In this document: piece after piece, positions 56,083 to 64,000 of the stretch | Numbering within the stretch: the stretch's first letter is position 1 | Layout of the letters: every line of letters starts with the position of its first letter | DNA from: Mantamonas sphyraenae | Lineage: Eukaryota; CRuMs; Mantamonadidae | Length of the DNA stretch: 64,000 nt | NCBI GenBank assembly: GCA_026936335.1 | Contig: JAPMXV010000055.1 | Span: forward strand, 248,001 to 312,000 | Direction: 5' to 3' | Notes under the pieces: generated by a model | The model's input: the letters and a program-made list of their open reading frames with translations, nothing else | Told to the model about the DNA's origin: nothing | Databases searched by the model: none | Translations under genes and position numbers: made by a program

Positions 56083-57803
56083 TCACGCAACCCGCTGCCT
56101 CTTGCGACCCTTACCTTTCTTCCCACTGTACCCATTGCCACCGTCTTCGTCGTCGTCCAGGCCACGACGGCCTCCACGTCCCTTGCTCTCGTTCTGCTCC
56201 CGCATTTCGACGGCTGCGTAGCGCTGCGCTTCGCCGACGCGTTCCATGAGAAGCATGACTTCCTCCTTGTCCAGAGGGAACTTGTCCAGCTTCTTGCCAA
56301 TCATCTGTTCGATGCGCTGGTACAGTTCGACCTCGTACTGGGAGACCATGGAGACAGCCACACCCGCACGGCCAGCGCGTGCCGTGCGTCCCACGCGGTG
56401 GATGTAGTCCTTGCTGTGTGTGGGAATGTCGTAGTTGATGACCAAGTCGACGCTGGGAATGTCCAAACCGCGGCTGGCGACGTCTGTGGCCAGCAGGATG
56501 TTGCGCTGGCCGGATTTAAACTTGGCAAGGCTGCCCAGACGTTTGGGCTGAGTCATCTGGCCGTGCAGCGGCACCGCCTGGAAGCCGAGGTTGCGGAGCA
56601 TGAGGGTGACCCGCTGGGTGGTCTTGCACGTCGAAGTAAACACAATGGCCGAATTGCCAGCGTACTGGTTGAGGATGGCGACCAGGTGGACGTCCTTGGC
56701 CTTGGCAGGAAGAAAGAGGTAGGACTGGCGAAGCTGCTTGACCGTCTGGTACTTGCTTGACACAGACACCTTGACAGGATCCACGAGGGAGGCTCGTTGC
56801 AGTTTGGCCACTTTGGAGGTCATGGTGGCGGAAAAGAGCAAGGTGGTGCGCTCCTTGGGGATCACCTGCAGCAGCTTGTTGATTTCCTCCTCAAAGTCCA
56901 TGTTGAGCAGACGGTCGGCCTCGTCCATGACCAGATACTTGAGGGCACGCAGGGAGAAGCCCTTTGTGTTTTCCAGATGGTCGATAAGACGGCCGGGGGT
57001 GGCGATGATCACGTGTGGCTTGCGTGCAAGCGCAATGGCCTGCTGCGTGATGTCAATCCCACCCACAATGGTTGCACACTTGACGTTGATGACACTGCCC
57101 AACGCCTCCACCTGTTCGGCAATCTGGAAGCAAAGCTCGCGCGTGGGGGCCAGAATGCAAGCAAACAACGGCTGCGGTGCCTCAAGCAGCGCCTGCAGCA
57201 TGGGAATGGAAAACGCTGCAGTCTTGCCCGAGCCCGTCTCGGCCAACCCGATCACGTCCCGTCCTGTGTGTGCCATGGAAGCCTGTGTGTGAGTGTCCAG
57301 TGTCCGCCAACTGCCCGCTTTGGGTCCACTTTCCGAACATGCCGGATTTTTCTCGCTGCCCCTGCCCCCCCCCTTCCTCCGTTCTCCCGCCACTCACCCT
57401 GCAATGCCACAGGAATTGCCTCTTTCTGGATCTGCGTTGCCGTCTTGAATCCCATTGCAGCGCAGGCTTCGCAGATTGTTTCGGTGACCCCCAGGGAGGC
57501 AAACGTCACCGGAGTGTCCTCGTCCGACTCGTCCTGGTCCTCGTCCGCCTTCTCCTCGTCCACTTGCTTCGACTCTTTGGATCGGTCGTCTCCAGATTTG
57601 CTCTTTTTGCTCCTCTTCTTTTCCTTCTTCTTCTTCTTCTTCTCCGTAACCCCATTGGCTGCTGCGTCTGCCTGGTCCGTCGCGACGACCGCCTTCTGCT
57701 CCTCCTCCTCCTCCTCCTCCTCCTTCCTCTCCTTGGCCACCTTTTTCTCTTTGCGTCGCTCCTTCTTGCGCTTCCTCCTTTCTTCCGATGCGTGGCCGCT
57801 CAT
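56083..57803 (-). CDS. DDX47: DDX47/Rrp3 DEAD-box RNA helicase
   Basis: Exon 1 is 57398-57803 and exon 2 is 56083-57263; 528 aa. After a Lys/Glu-rich N-terminus (nuclear/nucleolar type) come FASLGV and the Q motif ([14 protein letters not shown]), motif I AETGSGKT (~143-150), [11 protein letters not shown] and [13 protein letters not shown] in [12 protein letters not shown] in LFSATMTSK, then the second RecA domain with [39 protein letters not shown] and [13 protein letters not shown]. The segment arrangement ([26 protein letters not shown]) is that of DDX47/Rrp3, needed for early pre-rRNA processing. It ends in a basic Gly-rich tail. Its start lies 21 nt from the divergent SCOT gene. Confidence 0.95.
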
Positions 57804-57824
57804 TGTGGAATGGTGTGGCCACGC
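57804..57824. promoter_or_regulatory. 21-nt gap between divergent DDX47 and SCOT starts
   Basis: A nucleolar helicase and a mitochondrial enzyme share this gap. If the second in-frame ATG of SCOT (57831) is used the gap is 27 nt. Confidence 0.5.
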
Positions 57825-59769
57825 ATGCGCATGTTGGGCCAGTTTCAATTGTTTCGCAAGATGTTTTCTCGAGTTTCCAAGGTACGTGTGGGAGGGCAAT
57901 GCACGAGCAGAGGCCCGGACACCACTGATGCTGACACGCTCCTGGGGATCCTCCTCTCATTCCTCGCTTCATATGGCTGTGGTGGGCAGACGGCAAGGCC
58001 GGTTGTGGCCCGAACCTTCTCCACCAGCGCTGCTGCGCAGGGCATCAACGGCAAGGTGTACGACACCGCTGCCGAGGCCATCGCGGATATCCCCGACGGA
58101 GCCAAGCTGTGTGTTGGGTAAGTGCAGTGGCCGTGGGGAGGCTGTGTGTGCTGGGGTGGTCATGTCCTTTGTGTGTGTGTGTGTGGCTGCCGAGTAGGCA
58201 TTTCCCCTCCGTCGGCGAAGCGCTCTTTTCCTTTGCCCCTGCCACTCACACGCATGGGCCTGTGCAGCGGGTTTGGCCTTTGTGGCACACCAAACCATGT
58301 GATCGAGGCGCTGCGCGACCAGGGCACCAAAGATCTCACTGTGGTGTCCAACAACTGCGGTGTTGACGACTGGGGTCTGGGCGTCTTGTTGCAAACCCGC
58401 CAGGTGAGTGACGCTGCGGTGCACACATGCTGCAACGCCGAGCAGATGGAGAGACACAAAGGGAAGGAACACACGTGCTTTTGCTTTGCATGCTTGAGCT
58501 GACACACACCCTGCCTTCACGCACTCCACACGCTTGCGACGGCTCGTCACAACGGACCGAGCGCAGATCAAGCGCATGATCTCGTCATACGTGGGCGAGA
58601 ACGCCACGTTTGAGAAGCAGTATCTGACTGGTGAGCTGGAGGTGGAGCTGACGCCGCAGGGCACGCTCGCCGAGCGTCTGCGTGCAGGTGGCGCGGGCAT
58701 CCCTGCGTTCTTCACGCCGACGGCCGCAGGTACGATCATTGAGGAGGGCGGCTTCCCGATCAAGTACAACCCGGACGGAAGCGTGGCCATCGAGAGCGAA
58801 CCGCGACAGACGGCTGTGTTTGACGGCAAGAAGTACGTGATGGAAGAGGGCATTGTGGGCGACTTCTCCGTGGTCAAGGCGTGGCGTGCAGACACGCGTG
58901 GCAACCTGCAGTTCCGCTACTCGGCCATGAACTTCAATCCTGCGTGTGCAAAGTCGGGCAAGATCTGCATTGCCGAGGTGGAGGAGATTGTGGAGGCCGG
59001 CGAGATTGACCCGCAGTATGTGCATGTGCCGGGCATCTATGTGCATCGCATTGTCAAGGCCCCCGAATATGAAAAGAGGATTGAGCGCGTGACCACCAGC
59101 AAGGCTGAGGGCGACAGCGCCGACAAGGCTGACAGCGAAAAGAGCGCCGGGCAGCTTCGTCGCGAGACCATTGTCAAGCGCGCCGCGCTGGAGCTTAAGG
59201 ACGGCATGTATGTGAACCTGGGCATTGGTATGCCCACACTGGCCTCCAACTTTCTGCGTCCGGGCGTGACGATCGAGATGCAGTCGGAGAACGGCCTTCT
59301 GGGCATGGGTCCTTACCCGACGCCCGACAAGGTGGACGCCGACCTGATCAACGCAGGCAAGGAAACCGTGACGTACCTTCCAGGCAGCTCCTTCTTCTCC
59401 TCCGACGAGTCGTTTGCCATGATCCGTGGCGGCAAGGTGGATGTGACGATTCTGGGAGCGATGCAGGTGGCCGAGAACGGCGATCTGGCCAACTGGATCA
59501 TTCCGGGAAAGATGGTCAAGGGAATGGGTGGTGCCATGGATTTGGTGTCGTCGGGTTCGCGTGTGATTGTGACCATGGAGCACAGTGCCAAGGGCGGTGC
59601 ACCCAAGATCCTGAAGAAGTGCACGCTGCCGCTTACGGGCCAGAGCGTCGTCGACCGCATCATTACCGAGATGGGCGTGTTTGATGTCGTCCGTGGCCAG
59701 GGCCTGAAGCTGGTGGAGATCGCCGACGGCGTCTCCGTGGAGGATGTGCGTGCCGCGACCGAGGCCTGA
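57825..59769 (+). CDS. OXCT1: Succinyl-CoA:3-ketoacid CoA transferase, mitochondrial
   Basis: Four exons: 57825-57881, 57990-58117, 58268-58403 and 58567-59769, all phases matching, 507 aa. Residues 1-~30 are Arg/Ser/Phe-rich and look like a mitochondrial targeting peptide ending near [11 protein letters not shown]. The alpha half carries [16 protein letters not shown] and [41 protein letters not shown]. An acidic/Lys linker (~59090-59140) joins to the beta half: [14 protein letters not shown], then the catalytic Glu in [11 protein letters not shown] (Glu ~348), [15 protein letters not shown], and [15 protein letters not shown]. The enzyme moves CoA from succinyl-CoA to acetoacetate for ketone-body use. 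Confidence 0.96.
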
Positions 59770-59939
59770 TTTTACCGTTTCGGACTCCCTGACTGCCATG
59801 CGTCAGTCGGACGAGGAGTAATGTAGCGCTGCGTGACCTTGTTCCCCTCTTATCTTTCATTCCAATCCACTCTCAGTCGTTGCCCAGCCCGACCTTCCCA
59901 CCCCCCCGGAAGGTCGAAACACACACTCGTCCTTCAACA
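59770..59939. other. Convergent 3' region SCOT / monoglyceride lipase
   Basis: 170 nt without coding signal, including a C/A-rich run. It holds the 3' UTRs of both genes; no clear AATAAA element. Confidence 0.5.
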
Positions 59940-61133
59940 TCACCCAATTCGCTCGTTGATCCAGTCGACAAAGAGACGAATAACAATATCCTTGTCGGGC
60001 TCGTTGAGAATCTCGTGGCGCATGTCGGGGAAGGGGCGGATGGCCTTGTCCGTGCTGCTGGAGTTTGCATAAAACTGTGTGCAGCCGGCGGTGTCGATGA
60101 CAGCGTCGTCGGTGCCATATGCCAGAATGAAGGGGAAGTTGCCAGGGTGGGCGATGCACTGGTGGCCATAGCGAATCATGGAGAGGATGGTGGAGGCGCG
60201 TGCTGGCCCGCTGTACACAAGTGGGTCCGCCAGGTAGGCCTTGACGACCATAGGGTCTGTGCAGATGCCCTGCGGGTCGAGTTTGGTCAAGGTGAGGTGC
60301 GGCAGGTAGTCGACGGCGGTGGAGACGATGCGTTCGGTCAGTGCGTTGGCCTGGGGCAAGGCAAAGCTTGGCCCAGCCAGCAGCACGCCGTCCCAATAGT
60401 CTGCGTGAATACTCGCGTGCGTGGCTGCAATCAATCCTCCCATGGAGTGGCCCAGCAGGAAACGGCTGGTCGTGTCGTAAAGGTGGAACTGCAGCGCAGC
60501 CTCTGAAAAAGCGTGCAGATCGTCGACATACTTGCCTGGGCGCCAGGGGTGTGGGTGAGCCTTCAAAAGCCATGAAAGGCATGCAATGGCATGGACGAGG
60601 GCGCTGAAAATACGATGCACCGTCCAACCTACTCAAATCATCGGTGTACGTGCGTGGGTTGCCTTCGGAAAGACCGTGGCCGTGGTGATCAAGTGCAAGG
60701 ACGGCGAATCCTTGCTTGGTCAGTTCTTTCGCTACGTACTCGTACCTTCCTGCGTGTTCAGCGTATCCGTGGCTGATAATGATGACGGCACTTCAGACGG
60801 GAAAGGTGTATGCGGGTGAGCAGAGGCTGCGCAGCACTGTGACACACACTGACACACACACACACACGCGTACCGTGCTTGCTCTGCGCCACCTGCGGCT
60901 GGCCAATGATATGTGCAAAGCTTCTGATCGCGTGCGTTGATGAGATACTTGCCGTCGTAGGATGGCTGCGTGGCGACGGGTGTGCCGGCCACAGTGTCCG
61001 GCCGTCCTCCGTCTGTGGACTGGCTGGAGGTGAAGAGCCAGCGAAGAAGCTTGTAGCTGACATACAGAAAGGCAAATGGCCACAGGGGAGGCAGCAAGAA
61101 GAGCAGGAGCAGAAAAATGGAGCCGCAGTCCAT
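59940..61133 (-). CDS. Monoglyceride-lipase-like alpha/beta hydrolase with N-terminal anchor
   Basis: Exons 60874-61133, 60633-60790 and 59940-60535; phases match, 337 aa. Residues ~5-33 are a hydrophobic N-terminal helix (signal-anchor), followed by a Ser/Pro linker. The serine-aminopeptidase-type fold shows the SHGYAEHAGRYEYVAKEL start (lipase HG motif), the DHHGHGLSEG loop, and nucleophile GHSMGG with Ser170. The candidate catalytic Asp is in AYGTDDAVID and the His in MRHEILNE. This matches MGL-type lipases or lysophospholipases that release glycerol or lysolipids; the membrane anchor suggests ER or lipid-droplet association, which is inference. It lies 54 nt downstream of the LRR gene's stop. 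Confidence 0.9.
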
Positions 61134-61187
61134 TGTCGATGCGGAGGAAAGTTGGCAATGCTCGCGGGGTCAGATGGGTTTTACTCC

Positions 61188-62104
61188 CTACTCATCCACA
61201 TCAAGGGCATTGCCCGCGTGGGAACTGGTCGATGCTTGTGACGATCCAGTGTTGCCGTTGTCATTGCCGACATAGTCGCCGTCCAGCCACTGCAAGGACT
61301 GAAGAGCTGCAAAGACGCACGCACGATAGTCGGAGGAGCTCAGTGAATGTTTGAACGCAGTGCCCCCGAGGTTGAGACTGTACAAGGAAGGGAAGAACGT
61401 GAGGAGGAGTTGTTGCAAGGCGTCCCAGGCGTCCAGCGGGAGAGCGACGCCGTAGAGCCCGAGGAAGTGACAGGAAAGCATGGGTTCGAGCGAGTCTGTG
61501 TCCAACGCACGGATGGGATTGCCCGATACGGAAAGCCAACGTAGTGAGCGGAGGTGGGTGAGGTTGGACAGCTTGCTGAGATGGTTGTTGTGCAGGTTGA
61601 GGACCTGCAGTTTCGGACAGGGTGCAAACGCGTCGGCTGGCACTTGCTCGATCCGATTGCACGCTAGGTGCAGCTCCTGCAAGTGGGAGAGGCCGCTCAG
61701 GTCGGGCACGGTGTCCAGCTGGTTGGCTGTCAAGCTAAGCACTTTGAGGGAGGAAAACGCGGCCAGAGTGCCAGCGGAAATCGCGTCGATGTAGTTTGCA
61801 CGCAGCACCAGTGTCTCGATGTGGTCCAGCTCGCTCTTGGGTGCAGAATGAACCAAAGCACTGCCGTCCAACGACTTGATGCGTTGTGTGGACATATCCA
61901 AGCGTCTGCGCTTGGACAGCTCGTCGCGCAGGACGTCGTACTCGCTTAGCAGAGCACCCTGGGCGTGGCGGCAGTCGGGTGGCGCGTGCCATGTCAACAT
62001 TTGCTGCTGCCAGCGCATGGCAAGGGCAAAAACTGGCACCAAAATCAACTCACCACGTCGAGCTCCTCGATGCGCCGCTTGGGCAAAGACGACGCCTGAG
62101 ACAT
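61188..62104 (-). CDS. Leucine-rich-repeat protein (SDS22/LRRC-like)
   Basis: Exon 1 is 62054-62104, exon 2 is 61188-61958; 273 aa. The first exon encodes a basic leader (SQASSLPKRRIEEL). Exon 2 has about six LRR units of the LxxLxLxxNxL type: LVLRANYIDAI, VLSLTANQLDTV, ELHLACNRIEQV, VLNLHNNHLSKL, WLSVSGNPIRAL, SLNLGG, closing with QSLQWLDGDYV as in SDS22-like LRR caps. It ends in a Ser/Asn-rich tail. Likely a protein-interaction adaptor; no partner can be read from the sequence. Its ATG shares two bases with the ATG of the divergent gene on the plus strand. Confidence 0.85.
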
Positions 62105-62105
62105 G
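62102..62105. promoter_or_regulatory. CATG palindrome containing two divergent start codons
   Basis: On the minus strand 62104-62102 reads ATG (LRR gene); on the plus strand 62103-62105 reads ATG (MRNIP-like gene). There is therefore no intergenic sequence and each 5' leader must lie inside the other gene. Confidence 0.65.
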
Positions 62106-63268
62106 CCGGTCTACCTTGGGCTGCAGTGCGCATCGGACGCATGCAGCATGTTTAGTGTGCAGCAGGAAAAGAAAAGCAACCAGTGGAAGTGTGCTGTGTG
62201 TGGTTTGAAACAAAGCGTGCGCAAGGTGAGTGGTTCCCGCCACGCGAGTTCCTGTTCCTGATCCAAATTCGAGCCAACTCCCGCGTGTTTGTCCCCACAC
62301 AGGTGTATGCGCGCGCAGAGAAGGCCAAAGAGGTTCGCCCCATTGTACAGGAGCTCAACATGCGCCGTGGACAGGCACAAGAGCTTGTGGATGCTGCCAA
62401 GAAGGATCGGGAAGCCAGAGCCACAGAGCAAGAACTGCAGCACTTTTTCGATGCTCAGGCCATGGGCGGTGGCATGCCGGAAATGCCACATGCGTTTTCA
62501 GACACGGGAGCGACGCAGACACGCATACCCAGCCGGTGGGATGCGTATGTGCAACAGCCAAGTGCCGGCGACGAAGACGAGGAGGACGCAGACGAGGACG
62601 AGATCGTCGACGGCGTCGTGTACAGTCTAGATTCGGATAAATGGGCCAAGGCGACAAAAAAGTCGCATGGACGGCAAAGGGCAAAGGGGCGACGGTCAAA
62701 ACGCAAGTGGGACGCCGACGCAGAGATCGAGGAGGCCGCAGAAACACCGCCTCGACCGCGAGCCGTAGCGGCTCCAAAACGGCAGATGGTGCAGACTCAT
62801 ACACAAGAGGACAAAGATATACTCTATGAGAGTTTGGACACACCGTCTGAGTGGGATGTGTACAAAGAGGAGGTTGCGGAAGACGACAACACGACGACAC
62901 AGACGACGCATGACACGCTGTTCCAAGGGCTTCTGAATGTGGATGGAAGCGACCCATGGTTGGCCACAATGGGCATGAGGAGCAACCCATCCGTGGCATC
63001 AAGCACAGGCAGCTGGAATCAGCCACGAGAACCAGCGGAGAACACCCTCGACCATCGGACAACAACGAAGAAGAACAAAAAGACAAAGAGCAGGTGGTCG
63101 TCCTATCTGGCATCGTCGGACAACAGCGAGGCTCAGGGAGCACAAGAGGACGAGGACAACGCTGAGGAAAGTGTGTGGACCTCACCGGAAGCATTCTTGG
63201 CTGCGCAAGCCCAAGGCATCGCACAGTCTCACGCAGCAGCGTCCTCCTCTTCGGCGTCCTGGACATAG
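62103..63268 (+). CDS. MRNIP: MRNIP-like protein (MRN-complex-interacting, C4 zinc N-terminus)
   Basis: Exon 1 is 62103-62225 and exon 2 is 62303-63268; 362 aa. The start at 62103 was chosen because it retains the first cysteine pair (QCASDAC) before FSVQQEKKSNQWKCAVCGLKQSVRK, the C-x-C...CxxC zinc-ribbon pattern of MRNIP; the next ATG (62148) would lose it. VYARAEKAKEVRPIVQELNMRRGQ follows as in family members, then two characteristic SRW motifs (SRWDAYV, SRWSSYL) in an acidic disordered region. Human MRNIP binds MRE11-RAD50-NBS1 and supports DNA damage response. A four-Cys count is smaller than some orthologues, so zinc binding is inferred. Overlaps COX11 at the 3' end. Confidence 0.85.
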
Positions 63269-64000
63269 TCCTGTTGGCGGGCAATGAAAAACGTGTAACT
63301 GAGCGTAATGACCTCTGTGTCCTGGAGCGCGGGGTCGTCGAGGATCTCCGGGTCCAGAAAGAAGAACACCGGCATATTCAAACTCTCCCCAGGCCTCAGA
63401 CGCTGCTCTTCAAAGCAAAAGCACTGGATCTTGTTGAAATAAGGACCTGCTTGCGGCGGCGTCACGTTGTACGTGGAAATGCCGATGATTGGCTCGTCCG
63501 TCTTGTTGGTCGCCTGTAGGCAGCACCATGTGTTTGTGAGTACCCTGTCGCCTGCACACGAACCTCGTGTTCCCTCGGGTTCCACGGTTCTCTCCATCCC
63601 CTCTCTGCTGACTCACTTTGTAAAAGGCAAGCGCCGTTTCGCCTGCACGCAGCTCGACCTCTCGCTGCATGGGCTGGAAGCGCCAGGGAAGCTGGGCGCT
63701 GGTGGTGGCCACAAAGCGCACCTTGAACATGCGTCCATCCACAGGCTTCATGACATCCACGTCTTCTTCGTCGTCGTCGTCGGCTGCGGCGCCTCCGTTT
63801 CCGCCGGCGGTGGAACTGCGTCGCACTGTGCCGCCATATCCAGTCACCTGACAGAACATGCGGTACAGAGGCACGCTTGCGTACGACAGGGCCAACGTCA
63901 GCAGGATGATACTCAGGGTGCGCGCCAGCATGGTCTGGTTGCGCTGGTTCAGAGCTTTTTCGGCGGCCTCCTTCTGCTGCTGTGCCCTGCTGCGCGAGCT
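63229..64000 (-). CDS. COX11: COX11 cytochrome c oxidase copper chaperone (partial, N-terminus off window)
   Basis: Visible exons are 63617-64000 (continues beyond the window) and 63229-63513; the 103-nt intron joins FYK to ATNKTDEP in phase 0. One inner-membrane helix (TLSIILLTLALSYASVPLYRMFCQ) precedes the copper domain. The copper-binding CFCFEEQ is at ~63410, with SVPLYRMFCQVTGYGGT and NVTPPQAGPYFNKIQCFCFEEQRL fully conserved. A ~20-residue Gly/Asp/Glu insert separates TGYGGT from the beta domain. COX11 delivers copper to the CuB site of mitochondrial cytochrome oxidase. The C-terminus (YVQDAEEEDAAA) extends past the usual end and overlaps MRNIP coding sequence by 40 nt on the opposite strand. 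Confidence 0.94.

Noticed and set aside
21500-61000. Programmed +1 frameshifting as a shared mechanism in several genes
   Set aside because: Breaks go in both directions, have no common slippery motif or adjacent stop, and cluster at simple repeats; indel error is simpler.
1-64000. tRNA, rRNA, transposon or viral sequences
   Set aside because: Gaps between genes are too short and show no cloverleaf, reverse-transcriptase, transposase or capsid-type motif on either strand by eye; a tRNA scan was not possible.

Overview
The window is nuclear DNA from a gene-dense, GC-rich, flagellated microbial eukaryote. Nearly every gene reads as a conserved eukaryotic family. About 33 short GT-AG introns (roughly 70-270 nt) can be placed, mostly with GTGAGT/GTACGT-like donors and pyrimidine- or CA-rich acceptors. 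Many proteins carry Ser, Gln, Asp or Gly homopolymer tracts. ERMP1-, membralin-, MRNIP- and WDR62-like genes together with a 6TM-C1-6TM-C2 cyclase-like protein would fit a choanoflagellate or another unicellular relative of opisthokonts, but that placement is inference and the sequence alone does not prove it. I see no prokaryotic, viral, CRISPR or insertion-sequence content and no tRNA or rRNA.

Layout (26 protein genes, few gaps over 250 nt). 1-9.6 kb: a large Sfi1-like protein (minus, runs off the left edge), a WNK-like pseudokinase and an ERMP1-like M28 peptidase. 9.6-16.5 kb: two tandem class-3 lipases, SSU72 and TAF6. 16.5-21.6 kb: a nuclear-looking coiled-coil protein, a SAM methyltransferase and a TTLL9-type polyglutamylase. 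21.7-32.2 kb: a 2,119-residue adenylyl-cyclase-like membrane protein with degenerate catalytic sites, a BBS/MKKS-like chaperonin carrying an inserted TPR block, and an orphan gene. 32.4-42.1 kb: WDR62/MAPKBP1 and a long coiled-coil protein. 42.1-52.3 kb: ataxin-2 head-to-head with a TENT4/Trf4 poly(A) polymerase, then membralin and EMC1. 52.4-64 kb: another coiled-coil protein, DDX47, SCOT, a monoglyceride-lipase-like hydrolase, an LRR protein, MRNIP and COX11 (runs off the right edge).

Several genes point to a centriole/cilium-bearing cell (Sfi1-like, TTLL9, WDR62, BBS-type chaperonin). Others are core RNA, ER and mitochondrial housekeeping genes. Packing is extreme. Divergent start codons lie 59, 34 and 21 nt apart, and one pair shares a CATG so that its two ATGs overlap. 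MRNIP and COX11 overlap in their coding 3' ends.

Roughly a dozen coding frames change phase by one base (or a CA dinucleotide) without a usable intron, in both directions and often in homopolymers or microsatellites. In WDR62, ERMP1 and ataxin-2 the protein homology continues cleanly across the break, so uncorrected indel errors are the simplest explanation. The chaperonin-like gene has three such breaks and could instead be decaying. No new defence or metabolic system was found. The most novel items are the TPR-chaperonin, the WNK-like pseudokinase and the cyclase-like double pseudo-enzyme.
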